Positions 8,785 through 17,413 are shown, counted from the first letter of the stretch. The stretch: 44,437 nucleotides of DNA from Chloroflexota bacterium (GCA_028874365.1 JAPPJZ010000033.1:158657-203093); one strand, 5' to 3'. The notes: a model not told the origin generated them from the sequence alone. Translations and numbers: made by a program.

Positions 8785-11379
8785 ATGGCCGGACCGTTGG
8801 AGGGGATCGTCGTACTCGATCTGACCCGTACGGTGACGGGTCCCTATGCGACCAAGCTGTTGGCCGACTACGGGGCGCGGGTGATTAAGGCGGAGCCGCG
8901 AGGCGGCGATCCGTCGCGCCTGTTCGGCCCCTTTCCCAACAACGAGCGCAACATCGAGGCCTCCGGCATCTTCATGCACCTCAACACCAACAAGCAGTCG
9001 ATCGTGCTCGACCCACACACCGACGACGGCGCCGCCACGGTCCGACGCCTCGCCCAACTGGTCAACGTCGTCGTGGAAGACCTACAACCCGGCGAGGCCG
9101 AGACGGCTGGTTGGGGCTGGGAGATGCTGCACTCGATCAACCCTCAGCTGATCCTCTGCTCGATCACGCCATTCGGACAGACCGGTCCCTACCGCGACTA
9201 CCGCGGCTCCGAACTCACCATGCAGGCCATCGGCGGCCCACTCCATGCGACCGGAGCAGCCGATCGCGAGCCGATCAAACTCGCCGGTCACTACGCCAGC
9301 TACCACGCCGGAGCGACCGCCGCCTTTGCCATCCTCCTCGCATTGAAGCGCGTCTTCAACGACCGCCTCGCAGGCGACTGGATCGATATCTCCCTCTATC
9401 GCTGTCAGGCCGGCTGCCGCGACCGACGCACCATCCAGTTGCTCGCCGCCGAATACAGCGGCGTCGCCCCGGGACGCGCGATTCCCGAGCGGCGGCTGGT
9501 CGGATTTGGCATCTATCCCTGCGCTGACGGATTCGTCAACATCATGGGCGCCGGTAATCGCCTGCCCAGACTCGTGAGCTGGATCGGCCGCGAGGATCTG
9601 CTCGAAGACGAGGACTATCTGTCAGGGCCGCGATCCGGCTCCGGCTTCGGCGCGCGGGTCGATGAGGCAGTGGACTCGTACCTCGCCGACAAGAACAAAA
9701 TCGATGTCGTCGCCGAGGCGCAGGCGCAGGGGCTGCTCGCCGGCGCGGTCATGACCGTGGCGGATGTGCTCGACGACCCGCAACTCGCCGCCCGCGACTG
9801 GTGGCATCGCATCACCCACTGGCACGGCACCGAGTTGTCCTACCCCGGTTTCCCCTTCCGCATGTCCGAGTCCCAACCTGATCCGCCGAAGCGCTCCCCC
9901 AGGCTCGGTGAGCATTCGCGCGTCGTCCTCGACCTCACCCCGCCCGACCCTATCGAGAACCTGCGCCATCCACTGCCGCACGGACCCTCGAGCTCGTTGC
10001 ATCCGCCGCTTGAGGGCCTGCGCGTAGCCGCGATTACCGTGGTCTGGGCCGGACCCCACGTCACCCAGTTGCTGGCGGAGTGGGGCGCCGACGTCATCAA
10101 CGTCGAACCGGTTAACCGAGTACAGCCCTACACGCGCGGCGCAGAGAATGTCCCCACTCGCGACGCCATGCTCCGCGGCGCCGAGATCGGCGTCCAGCCC
10201 CAGTATCCCGACTCCGAGCCCGGCGACGATCCCTGGAACCGCTTTGCCTCCTTCAACTCGCACGCCCGCAACAAGCGCTCCATGACCTGCGACATCATGT
10301 CGCCCGAGGGTCGAGAGGCGTTCCTCAAGCTCATCGAGCAGTGCGACGTGCTGGTCGAGAACAACGTGCCCACCACGATCGACAAGGCGGGCATCGGCTG
10401 GGACGAGTTGCAGAAGATCAATCCCCGGCTAATCATGCTGCGCATGCCGGCCTTTGGACTCGAGGGACCATACGCCTCCTATCGCGCCTTCGGGCTGCAC
10501 GTCGAGGCGATGGTCGGACACACCCACTTGCGCGGTTACCCCGACCGCGGACCCGAGGGCATCGGAGAAACGCTTGCCAGCGACGGTATGTCCGGCATTC
10601 AGGGCGCTGTCGCAGTGTTGATGGCACTGCGCCACCGCGAACAGACCGGTCAGGGACAGCTGATCGAAATGCCGCTCAACGAAGGCTTCATCCCCACCCT
10701 GGCGGAATACCTGTTTCAGTACTCGATGAATGGCGAGAACCCGCCGTCGCAGGGCAACAGCCACCAGTACCACGCCCCGTACGGCGTCTACCCCTGTCGT
10801 GGCGACGATCAATGGATCGCGATCGATGTCGCCTCGGACGCCGAGTTCGTCGCGCTCTGCGACGCGCTGGCCGCCGGACCCGGCGAAGCATCCGTGCAGT
10901 CCGACCTGGCCCACGCACCACTCGATACCCGCTTCTCTCACGCCGAAGCGCGCAAGGCCAACTCAGCGGTGCTGGACTCCCTGATCTCCGAGGAGACCAT
11001 CGTCTGGAACAAGGAAGACCTGTTCCACAAGCTGCAGCTCGCCGGCATCTGCGCCGCGCCATTGAACGATCCGTTCGATGCGCTCTCAGATCGGCATCTC
11101 CGCGAGGTCGGTTTCTTCGAGCAGATGGACGTCGACGGAGTCGGCACGCATCGCTATCCGGGCCTCACCTTCACCATGAGCCGAACGCCCAATCAGCTCC
11201 GTACGCCGCCGCCCAAACTGGGCGAACACAACCGCGAGATCTACTGTGATCTGCTCGGCTATTCCGAGGATCAGCTCTCCGACTTGGAGCGCATGGGTCT
11301 GGTCGGCACCACGTATCCCGACCATCTCCTGCCTCGGCATCTACAACGAACCACCGCGACCAACGACAGGGAATCATGA
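8785..11379 (+). CDS. Tandem (fused) CaiB/BaiF class-III CoA-transferase
   Basis: The 864-aa protein is two CaiB/BaiF domains in a row (about residues 1-385 and 400-855); usual members are ~400 aa and dimeric. Each half repeats the fold signatures, for example LEGIVVLDLTRTVTGPYATKLLADYGARV and LEGLRVAAITVVWAGPHVTQLLAEWGADV with CITPFGQTGPY and RMPAFGLEGPY equivalents. Class-III transferases move CoA between acids through a covalent Asp. By position that Asp is present in the second half (Asp600, ASDGMSG) but is Ser172 in the first (YASYHAG), so the first half may be inactive. ATG at 8785, GGGAG 6 nt upstream. Its stop overlaps the next gene (ATGA), showing coupled translation. Confidence 0.88.
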   Translation: MAGPLEGIVVLDLTRTVTGPYATKLLADYGARVIKAEPRGGDPSRLFGPFPNNERNIEASGIFMHLNTNKQSIVLDPHTDDGAATVRRLAQLVNVVVEDLQPGEAETAGWGWEMLHSINPQLILCSITPFGQTGPYRDYRGSELTMQAIGGPLHATGAADREPIKLAGHYASYHAGATAAFAILLALKRVFNDRLAGDWIDISLYRCQAGCRDRRTIQLLAAEYSGVAPGRAIPERRLVGFGIYPCADGFVNIMGAGNRLPRLVSWIGREDLLEDEDYLSGPRSGSGFGARVDEAVDSYLADKNKIDVVAEAQAQGLLAGAVMTVADVLDDPQLAARDWWHRITHWHGTELSYPGFPFRMSESQPDPPKRSPRLGEHSRVVLDLTPPDPIENLRHPLPHGPSSSLHPPLEGLRVAAITVVWAGPHVTQLLAEWGADVINVEPVNRVQPYTRGAENVPTRDAMLRGAEIGVQPQYPDSEPGDDPWNRFASFNSHARNKRSMTCDIMSPEGREAFLKLIEQCDVLVENNVPTTIDKAGIGWDELQKINPRLIMLRMPAFGLEGPYASYRAFGLHVEAMVGHTHLRGYPDRGPEGIGETLASDGMSGIQGAVAVLMALRHREQTGQGQLIEMPLNEGFIPTLAEYLFQYSMNGENPPSQGNSHQYHAPYGVYPCRGDDQWIAIDVASDAEFVALCDALAAGPGEASVQSDLAHAPLDTRFSHAEARKANSAVLDSLISEETIVWNKEDLFHKLQLAGICAAPLNDPFDALSDRHLREVGFFEQMDVDGVGTHRYPGLTFTMSRTPNQLRTPPPKLGEHNREIYCDLLGYSEDQLSDLERMGLVGTTYPDHLLPRHLQRTTATNDRES

Positions 11380-11981
11380 CCATGAGCACACCCAGACTCG
11401 AACCGCAAACCTTCGACACTCTCACTGACCGCCAGCGCGTTCTCTGGGACAACATCACCACCGGCCCGCGCGGCAACCCGGAACGCGAACATGGCGGCCT
11501 GGCCGGACCCGACGGCGCGCTGATTGGGCCGTTCAACGCCCTCTTCCAGTCACCCGAGGTCGGCGATGCGATCCAGAAATTGGGCGCGTCGATTCGCTAC
11601 GGCACGTCATTGCCCGCCGACCTCCTTGAGGTCGCGATCTGCACGATGGGCGGTCACTGGCGGGCCAACTTCGAGTTCTGGGCCCACGCCCGGCTGGCCA
11701 AGAACGCTGGCGTCTCCGAGGGTGCAATCGACGCCATCCGCGACGGCGAGCGACCCTTCTTCGGCGATGATCGCCAACAGGCCGTCTACCAGTTCGGCCG
11801 CGAGCTGATCGAGAACCAGCGCGTCTCCGATGAGACCTACGACACCCTCAAGAACATGCTCGGCGCGAGAGGGGTCTTCGAGGTCGCCTCTGTCATGGGC
11901 TACTACGCGCTCGTTTCCATCGGCCTCAACACCTTCAACGTGGCGATGCCCACCGGCGTCGAAGCGCCCTTCTCCGACTGA
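11376..11981 (+). CDS. Carboxymuconolactone decarboxylase-like (AhpD fold) protein
   Basis: This 201-aa all-helical protein has a CMD-type core: SIRYGTSLPADLLEVAICTMGGHWRANFEFWAHARLAKNAGVSEGAIDAI (within about residues 68-120). The WAHARLAKNAGVS part matches the conserved H-x-x-x-A-x-x-A-G-x-S region. The CxxC of AhpD peroxidase partners is missing, so it is closer to the gamma-carboxymuconolactone decarboxylase type. The reaction is unknown. AGGGAA stands just before the ATG, which overlaps the CoA-transferase stop by 4 nt. Operon with the flanking CoA-transferase and dioxygenase. Confidence 0.78.
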   Translation: MTMSTPRLEPQTFDTLTDRQRVLWDNITTGPRGNPEREHGGLAGPDGALIGPFNALFQSPEVGDAIQKLGASIRYGTSLPADLLEVAICTMGGHWRANFEFWAHARLAKNAGVSEGAIDAIRDGERPFFGDDRQQAVYQFGRELIENQRVSDETYDTLKNMLGARGVFEVASVMGYYALVSIGLNTFNVAMPTGVEAPFSD

Positions 11982-11986
11982 CCAAC

Positions 11987-12847
11987 ATGCCGCCAATCCT
12001 CTCCGAGGCTGACCGCGCCTTCTTCGACCAGAACGGCTACCTCGTCGTCCGCCGGTTGATCCCGCGCGAGCAGGTCGACGCGGTCGTCGATGCAATCTGG
12101 GAGTTCCTCGAGTTCGACCCTGACGATCCGTCGGACTGGTACCGAGATCCGCACCGCGTCAACGGGATGGTGGAGATGTACCACCATCAAGCCCTCTGGG
12201 ACGTGCGGCAGAACCCGAGGATCTACGAGCTCTTCCGCGAACTGTTCGGTCGTGACGACCTCTGGGTCTTCATCGACCGTGCCAACCTGAAGCCGCCGCC
12301 CAATCCGGAACATCCCGAATACGACCATCAGGGCATGGTCCACTGGGATATCGACGTCCGCCAGGCGCCGACGCCGTTCCTGGTCCAGGGCGTCCTCTAC
12401 CTCGTCGACACGAACCAGGGCGAGGGCGGGTTCCAGTGCGTGCCGGGCGTCCATCAACGGGCGGCCGAGGTCTCAGCGGCGATCTCCGACGAGGATCTCC
12501 GGCACCAGCAGCTTCATGAGCGGTTTCCCGACCGGATCGGCCCACCGATCGAGGTCGAAGCCGAAGCAGGCGACTTCATCATCTGGCACTCGGCACTGCC
12601 CCACGGCAACAGCCGCAACTGTTCCGACAAGCCTCGGCTGGCACAGTATGTGCGCCTCTTCCCCGCCGATCCGGCTGACGAGCCACTGCGCGAAGCGAGG
12701 ATCGAATCGTGGAGGGAAAGCTCACACCCGGCATTCCAGAATCCACGGGCCTTCCCCGGCGACCCCAGAGGCAAGGAAACCCATACGCCACCCGCCGAAC
12801 TGACTCCGCTGGGACGCAAACTGCTCGGCCTGGACGACTGGAGTTAG
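11987..12847 (+). CDS. Phytanoyl-CoA dioxygenase (PhyH) family Fe(II)/2-oxoglutarate oxygenase
   Basis: The 286-aa double-stranded beta-helix enzyme has the PhyH start (FFDQNGYLVVRRLIPREQVDAVVDAIW) and an Fe(II) facial triad: His119 and Asp121 in HWDID plus His206 in PHGNSRN. The arginine in the downstream strand (YVRLF) likely holds 2-oxoglutarate. The family hydroxylates CoA esters and many free metabolites. It begins 5 nt after the CMD-like stop, with no clear ribosome site, which fits translational coupling. With the CoA-transferase upstream, oxidation of a CoA-linked or carboxylic substrate is a reasonable inference. Its stop overlaps the converging permease gene by 4 nt. Confidence 0.86.
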   Translation: MPPILSEADRAFFDQNGYLVVRRLIPREQVDAVVDAIWEFLEFDPDDPSDWYRDPHRVNGMVEMYHHQALWDVRQNPRIYELFRELFGRDDLWVFIDRANLKPPPNPEHPEYDHQGMVHWDIDVRQAPTPFLVQGVLYLVDTNQGEGGFQCVPGVHQRAAEVSAAISDEDLRHQQLHERFPDRIGPPIEVEAEAGDFIIWHSALPHGNSRNCSDKPRLAQYVRLFPADPADEPLREARIESWRESSHPAFQNPRAFPGDPRGKETHTPPAELTPLGRKLLGLDDWS

Positions 12848-13782
12848 CCGGAGTACTCCGCTTGCGGCTGCCGTCGCAACTGCACAAACGAACTCCCGAT
12901 CACCAGCAGCACCACGCCGACGAGCACCTCGTAACCGAGTGACTCGCCCAGAATTGCCCAACTGAAGATCACACCGAAGATCGGCGCGAACAGCATCGTC
13001 GCCGAGACCTGCGACGGAAAATGCCGCTTAACCAGCCAGGTGTTGCCGATAAACCCGAACCCTCCGATCACCACGCCCTGGTAGAGCAGCGCAATGATGA
13101 ACTCGTTCGTCCAGGCGATTCCGCCCGATTCGACAAACAATCCCGATAACCCAAAGATCAGCACCGCAGCCACCGACTGCGTCATCAACAGTCGCGCTGG
13201 GTGAATGCTCTGCGAGAAGTGCGAGAGATACACCTGCCGCGCCGCGAGCAGCGAAGCCGAGATCACGGTCATCAGATCGCCCCACACCGTCGCCCCAGGC
13301 GCGCTGAATCCACCGACGAACACGACCACCACACCCGCATACGCAACCAGCAATCCGCCCGTTCGCCGCGCCGACATCCGATCGCCAGGCACGAACAGGT
13401 GGCCCAGCACCGCCGTCCAGAGCGGGAACGAAAAAATCAGCACCGACGCGTGACCCGAGCTCGTGTTGTCCGCCCCCACGTACATCAGCATCGTCTGCAC
13501 CACGAACAGCACACCGAGGCCGTACAGCGGCCGCAGCTCGCTGCGAGTCGGGCGCAGCGGCGTCCGCGTGACAATCGCGTAGCCGATCACCACCACGCCG
13601 CCCAGCGCCATCCGAATCGCGCTCAGGCGTAGCGGCCCGACCCCCTCTTCGAGACCCGCCTTGATCGCTGCCGGCTGTCCCCCCCAGAGCAGCACCAGCA
13701 ACATCGCCAGCGCCCCGGCCCGCAGCGTCAGCGGCCGACGAACATCCAACCTCGAAGCCAGATCCGATGACGTGCTGGACAC
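12844..13782 (-). CDS. DMT-superfamily EamA transporter
   Basis: A 312-aa membrane protein with ten hydrophobic segments arranged as two EamA repeats, the first opening ALAMLLVLLWGGQPAAIKAGL and the second near WGDLMTVISASLLAARQVYLSHF. EamA proteins export amino acids or metabolites. The frame stays open to 13923, but that extra stretch is the translated hairpin repeat at 13842-13875, so it is not taken as coding. The GTG at 13782 gives a normal length. TATCTT lies just upstream and there is no ribosome site, so leaderless expression is possible. Confidence 0.82.
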   Translation of the reverse strand: MSSTSSDLASRLDVRRPLTLRAGALAMLLVLLWGGQPAAIKAGLEEGVGPLRLSAIRMALGGVVVIGYAIVTRTPLRPTRSELRPLYGLGVLFVVQTMLMYVGADNTSSGHASVLIFSFPLWTAVLGHLFVPGDRMSARRTGGLLVAYAGVVVVFVGGFSAPGATVWGDLMTVISASLLAARQVYLSHFSQSIHPARLLMTQSVAAVLIFGLSGLFVESGGIAWTNEFIIALLYQGVVIGGFGFIGNTWLVKRHFPSQVSATMLFAPIFGVIFSWAILGESLGYEVLVGVVLLVIGSSFVQLRRQPQAEYSG

Positions 13783-13841
13783 ACCGAGAAGATACAAGCG
13801 CCGCGATTCGCCCTCCCCCTGGAGACAGGGTGATTCAGGCT

Positions 13842-13875
13842 CCCTCTCCCTCTGGGAGAGGGCGGGGGTGAGGGT
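13842..13875 (+). repeat. Interspersed hairpin repeat, copy 1
   Basis: Perfect 9-bp stem CCCTCTCCC / GGGAGAGGG with a TCT loop, then the tail CGGGGGTGAGGGT. It lies between the start of the permease gene and the stop of the BNR propeller gene. Six further copies are listed below. Confidence 0.9.
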
Positions 13876-13882
13876 CCCCCAC

Positions 13883-14953
13883 CTACTCCATCCGCCAGGC
13901 CCGAACCGCCGTGACCGGCGCAAGATGCGAGCGGATCAAGCTCCAGCGCTCACCGGCATCGTTAGATGCGTACACCTCACCACCAGTCGAGCCCATGTAC
14001 AGACCAAGCGGATCGCCGCCGTCCTGACCCAGCGCATGTCGGAAAATGCCCTGGTGGAACCCCGACTGCGGCAGACCAGCCGAGAGTCGCGTCCAGGTCT
14101 TGCCCGCGTCCGAGGTCCGGTAGACCCCGAGCGAACCGCCGCGCGGCATTCGCGACTGATCGGAATCGAGCGGAATGTAGTAGCACACGTCGGGATCGCT
14201 CGGGTCAATCGCCGAGGCAAAGCCGAACTCTCCGGGCAGGCCCTCGCCAACGTCGATCCACGTTTCGCCATCGTCATCCGAGCGATATTGGCCGAAGTGA
14301 TTCTGCTGCCAGATCCGACCGCGCTGCTTTGGATGAGCGAACATCGAATGAACGCACGGCGCCATGTGCTGCAAATCGGGCGGCATGTGATCGGAGCGAA
14401 GTCCCGAGTTCCGCGGCTCCCAGCTCTTCCCGCCGTCGTATGAAGCGAAGATACCGGTGGCCGACCCGCCAACGACCAGCCGATCGGGGTCGTGTTGATC
14501 GACGTTGAGGTGGTGGAACATCAAGCCGGCCGCACCCGGCATCCAGTACTCCGAGAACGGGTGAATGGACAGCGACTCGATCTCCTGCCAGCTCGCGCCG
14601 TCGTCGTCCGACCGGAACAACGCGGCGGGCATCACGCCCGCGAACAGCAGACCGTCCCGCGCCCCTGGTTCAATCGTCCAGACGCTCTCCAGCGAGCGCT
14701 GGCCGTCGGCAAACGCCGGCATCCCGGTCTCGCGCCACGTCGCGCCCTCATCGTCCGAACGATGCAGCCGAGCACCCCACTGCTCGTGATGCGCCGCGCA
14801 CCAGATCGCCCCGCTCCGAGCGTCGCGAACGGTGTAGTTGATCACCCAACCGGAGAACTGAAGCCCGGACCACTCCCATTCCGACCGACCGGCTGAACTC
14901 CGTCCAACCAGAAGGCCCTTCCGCGTGCTGACCAACAGACCTGCTTCAGCCAT
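13883..14953 (-). CDS. BNR/sialidase-type beta-propeller protein
   Basis: The 356-aa protein is built of BNR (Asp-box) repeats: SDDEGATW, SDDDGASW, SYDGGKSW, SDDDGETW, TSDAGKTW and SNDAGERW, spaced about 45-60 residues apart. This is a six- or seven-bladed propeller of the exo-alpha-sialidase/VPS10 type. No catalytic sialidase residues are obvious, so enzymatic function is unproven. There is no signal peptide, suggesting a cytoplasmic location. The start is the ATG at 14953, because GGAG is 5 nt upstream; the longer frame to 15028 overlaps the preceding gene. It lies 16 nt downstream of a ThiS/MoaD-like gene and is probably co-transcribed with it. Confidence 0.82.
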   Translation of the reverse strand: MAEAGLLVSTRKGLLVGRSSAGRSEWEWSGLQFSGWVINYTVRDARSGAIWCAAHHEQWGARLHRSDDEGATWRETGMPAFADGQRSLESVWTIEPGARDGLLFAGVMPAALFRSDDDGASWQEIESLSIHPFSEYWMPGAAGLMFHHLNVDQHDPDRLVVGGSATGIFASYDGGKSWEPRNSGLRSDHMPPDLQHMAPCVHSMFAHPKQRGRIWQQNHFGQYRSDDDGETWIDVGEGLPGEFGFASAIDPSDPDVCYYIPLDSDQSRMPRGGSLGVYRTSDAGKTWTRLSAGLPQSGFHQGIFRHALGQDGGDPLGLYMGSTGGEVYASNDAGERWSLIRSHLAPVTAVRAWRME

Positions 14954-14969
14954 GTGTGCTCCTGCGTTC

Positions 14970-15263
14970 CTATGGTTCCTCACCAGTGCCGCCTGATACA
15001 GCCGGCAGAATGTGGATTCGATCGCCATCAGTCACCGGATCGGAAAGTTGATCCCGATCCGCAATCTGCTCGTCATTGATGAAGACGTTGACATGCCGCC
15101 GCAGGCGCCGAGCATCGTCAAGCACGAACCTGTCCAACCCCGGGTGCAGGCGAACCAGGTCGTCGATCGCCTCACGCGCGCTCGCGCCCGACACCGCAAC
15201 TATCGCAGGCGCTTCGACATGGACACGCAATCCTCGCGCCAGATGCACTTCGATGCCCATCAT
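14970..15263 (-). CDS. ThiS/MoaD family ubiquitin-fold protein
   Basis: A 97-aa beta-grasp protein: VHLARGLRVHVEA, a helix SAREAIDDLVRLHPGLDRFVLDD, RRHVNVFINDEQIADRDQLSDPVTDGDRIHILPAVSGG. MoaD and ThiS proteins carry sulfur as a C-terminal Gly-Gly thiocarboxylate. Here the Gly-Gly is followed by five more residues (TGEEP), so it would need trimming to be used, or it is not used. Two start codons stand in tandem (15263 and 15260) after GGAAAGG; the inner one is better spaced. It heads a two-gene unit with the BNR propeller. No MoeB-like activating enzyme is in view. Confidence 0.82.
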   Translation of the reverse strand: MMGIEVHLARGLRVHVEAPAIVAVSGASAREAIDDLVRLHPGLDRFVLDDARRLRRHVNVFINDEQIADRDQLSDPVTDGDRIHILPAVSGGTGEEP

Positions 15264-15374
15264 CGCCTTTCCGAACCAGTCAGAGCTTAGTACACTTGTC
15301 CGAGATTGAGCATCATCTGTGAGCCTTCCTCACGATGTCTATCTTCTTCTTGACGTAACGAAAGCAGGTCGATC

Positions 15375-15764
15375 ATGGTTGAAGTCGTCGCAATGGATCA
15401 CATCGTCCTCCGCGTCTCCGAGGTGCAACGCTCGCTTGACTGGTACACCACAATGCTCGGCCTCGAGCCGGTCCGTCTGGACGAGTGGCGAGCTGGCGAG
15501 TGTCCCTTCCCCTCCGTCCGTATCTCGGGCGACACGATCATCGATCTGATCAGCGGAGACGTCGATCACGACGCCCGAAATCTCGACCACTTCTGCGTCG
15601 TCGTCACGTCGCAAAGCATGGACGAAGTCCGCCGCTCCGCCGACTTCGACATCGTCAGAGATCCCGATTTCGCCCTCTTCGGCGCCCGGGGCATGGCCGA
15701 CGGACTCTACATCCGCGACCCCGACGGCAACGAGATCGAGTTGCGCGCCTATCCCGTCGATTGA
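15375..15764 (+). CDS. VOC (glyoxalase/bleomycin-resistance) superfamily protein
   Basis: The 129-aa protein has the paired beta-alpha-beta-beta-beta modules of vicinal-oxygen-chelate enzymes. Possible metal ligands are the His in MDHIVLRVSEVQRSLDWYTTMLG, the His in LDHFCVVV and the Glu in DPDGNEIELRAY near the C-terminus. The family covers glyoxalases, extradiol dioxygenases and resistance proteins; the substrate is not predictable. The ATG at 15375 follows AGCAGGT. It diverges from the ThiS/MoaD-like gene and precedes a RidA gene by 51 nt on the same strand. Confidence 0.85.
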   Translation: MVEVVAMDHIVLRVSEVQRSLDWYTTMLGLEPVRLDEWRAGECPFPSVRISGDTIIDLISGDVDHDARNLDHFCVVVTSQSMDEVRRSADFDIVRDPDFALFGARGMADGLYIRDPDGNEIELRAYPVD

Positions 15765-15815
15765 CCGATGCTGCGATAGCCTGAGTCGCGACGAACTCTG
15801 ACGAAGGGGATTGCG

Positions 15816-16277
15816 ATGTCAGCACACAACGCCGACGCCAAAGCGTTGGAGATGGGACTCGACCTGTCCACCAATCCACCGCTGGCCAATTACGTGCCTG
15901 CGGTCAGGACCGGCAACCTCGTCTACCTCTCCGGCCACGGACCCTTCCAGGATGGCGAGTTGATCCGCGGCAAGCTGGGCGCAGACCTCGACGTCGACGC
16001 CGGCTACCAGGCCGCTCGCGCCGTCATGGTCCAGCTCCTCGGCTCGCTCCGCGCCGAGATCGGATCGCTCGACCGCGTCTCGCGCATCGTCAAGCTGCTC
16101 TGCATGGTCAACTGCACCCCGGACTTCGGCAACCATCCCGGCGTCGCCAACGGAGCCTCCGACCTGCTCGTCGAACTCTTCGGCGAAAGCGGCCGACACG
16201 CCCGCTCCGCCGTCGGCATGCAGTCCCTCCCTATGGGCATGTCCGTCGAAATCGAAATGATCGTCGAAATCGAATAG
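15816..16277 (+). CDS. RidA/YjgF (Rid) family protein
   Basis: The 153-aa protein belongs to the Rid family, trimeric proteins of which RidA hydrolyses reactive enamines and imines formed by PLP enzymes. Visible marks are NYVPAVRTGNLVYLSGHGPFQDGELIRGKLGADLD, the long helix AGYQAARAVMVQLLGSLRAEIGSLDRVSRIVKLLCMVNCTPDF, and the final strand RSAVGMQSLPMGMSVEIEMIVEIE. The classic catalytic Arg corresponds to RHARSAVG. The N-terminus is longer than in RidA itself and resembles the subgroup with an AKALEMGLDL start. AAGGGG precedes the ATG by 7-8 nt. Confidence 0.88.
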   Translation: MSAHNADAKALEMGLDLSTNPPLANYVPAVRTGNLVYLSGHGPFQDGELIRGKLGADLDVDAGYQAARAVMVQLLGSLRAEIGSLDRVSRIVKLLCMVNCTPDFGNHPGVANGASDLLVELFGESGRHARSAVGMQSLPMGMSVEIEMIVEIE

Positions 16278-16279
16278 TC

Positions 16280-16312
16280 CCCTCTCCCTGAGGGAGAGGG
16301 CCAGGGTGAGGG
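16280..16312 (+). repeat. Interspersed hairpin repeat, copy 2
   Basis: Stem CCCTCTCCC / GGGAGAGGG with a TGA loop, then tail CCAGGGTGAGGG. It begins 2 nt after the RidA stop and ends 29 nt before the start of the LLM oxidoreductase, inside a presumably shared transcript. Confidence 0.9.
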
Positions 16313-16341
16313 CCGCCTCGCCTTTCAGAAAGGTTCATCCG

Positions 16342-17340
16342 ATGCGACTCGGCATCCTCGCCGGATTCGACGCCAACTGGCAGGACACCCTCGAGAAGAT
16401 CAAGATCGCCGAAGACCTCGGCTACGAGATGGTCTCCACCGGCGAAGCCTGGGGACATTCGGTCCTCCCCTGGCTCACCGTGATCGCCGCCAACACCGAA
16501 AAGATGCAAATCGGCACCGGCATCCTCAACACCTTCTCCCGCTCGCCCGCCGCCATCGCCCAGGAGTTCGCCACCCTCGAAACCATCTCCGGCGGACGCA
16601 TGGTCTGCGGACTCGGCTCCTCCGGAAACCTCGTGATAGAAGGCTTCCACGGCGTCGACTTCGACCGACCCCTGCGCCGCATCCGCGAGTACACCGAGAT
16701 CATCAAGATGCTGCTCAGCGGACAGCGCCTCCAGTACGAGGGCGAGATCTACACCCTCCAGCGCGGGTTCCGCCTGCTCGGCTACGAACCGGTCCGCGAG
16801 GACATGCCCATCTGGATCGCCGCTATTACCCCGCGTTCCATACAGCAGACCGGCGAGATCGCCGACGGCATCTATCCGATCCACTGGCCCAAACGAGGCT
16901 TTGAGCCGCTCAAGCGCCAACTCGCCGGCGCATCCCGCGACGCCGGCCGACCCGAGGACTCCGTCACCGTCGCACCGTTCACCAACGTCTACGTCACCGG
17001 CGAAGGCGACGACGAGCAAGTCTGGCGCAACGCCCGACAACCGCTCTTCCACTACACCAATCGGATGGGCTCGTTCTACTGGCAGATGCTCTCCCGCTCC
17101 GGCTTCGAGTCTGAGATCAAGGACTCCCGAGCCGCCTGGGCCGACCGCGACTCCGAAGGCGCGCTCATGGCCTTCTCCGAGAGCATGGTCCGCGAGATCC
17201 AGGTGATCGGCCCCATCGCGTCCGTCCCAGAGCAACTCCAGGCCCGCTCCAACGCCGGAGCCGAACTCCAGATGATCCCCCTGCCGTCCGGGGACACGAT
17301 GGACGTCGGCCGCCGACTCGAGCAATACCTCGGCAGCTAG
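16342..17340 (+). CDS. LLM-class F420/FMN-dependent oxidoreductase
   Basis: The 332-aa luciferase-like TIM barrel starts MRLGILAGFDANWQDTLEKIKIAEDLGYEMVSTGEAWG. It continues through the family pattern TVIAANTEKMQIGTGILNTFSRSPAAIAQEFATLETISGGRMVCGLGSSG and the mid-domain DMPIWIAAITPRSIQQTGEIADGIYPIHW. These enzymes use FMN or coenzyme F420 for monooxygenation or dehydrogenation; this one has features of the F420 (methylenetetrahydromethanopterin reductase-like) branch. The start is the ATG at 16342, with AGAAAGG 9 nt upstream; an upstream GTG at 16306 lies within the repeat tail and is rejected. A second LLM gene is at 43248. Confidence 0.87.
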   Translation: MRLGILAGFDANWQDTLEKIKIAEDLGYEMVSTGEAWGHSVLPWLTVIAANTEKMQIGTGILNTFSRSPAAIAQEFATLETISGGRMVCGLGSSGNLVIEGFHGVDFDRPLRRIREYTEIIKMLLSGQRLQYEGEIYTLQRGFRLLGYEPVREDMPIWIAAITPRSIQQTGEIADGIYPIHWPKRGFEPLKRQLAGASRDAGRPEDSVTVAPFTNVYVTGEGDDEQVWRNARQPLFHYTNRMGSFYWQMLSRSGFESEIKDSRAAWADRDSEGALMAFSESMVREIQVIGPIASVPEQLQARSNAGAELQMIPLPSGDTMDVGRRLEQYLGS

Positions 17341-17341
17341 T

Positions 17342-17393
17342 GCCCTCTCCCTTCCGGTTCCCTCTCCCCGAGGGAGAGGGCTAGGGTGAGGGT
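17342..17393 (+). repeat. Interspersed hairpin repeat, copy 3 (extended form)
   Basis: Core stem at 17360-17380 (CCCTCTCCC / GGGAGAGGG, loop CGA) and tail CTAGGGTGAGGGT. It is preceded by an extra left arm, CCCTCTCCCTTCCGGTT, which it shares with copy 4. It starts right after the LLM stop codon. Confidence 0.88.
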
Positions 17394-17413
17394 CACTCCC
17401 TGAGGACCCCAGC

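Noticed and set aside
13783-13923. N-terminal extension of the EamA permease
   Set aside because: The extra residues are the translated hairpin repeat; no ribosome site and no family similarity.
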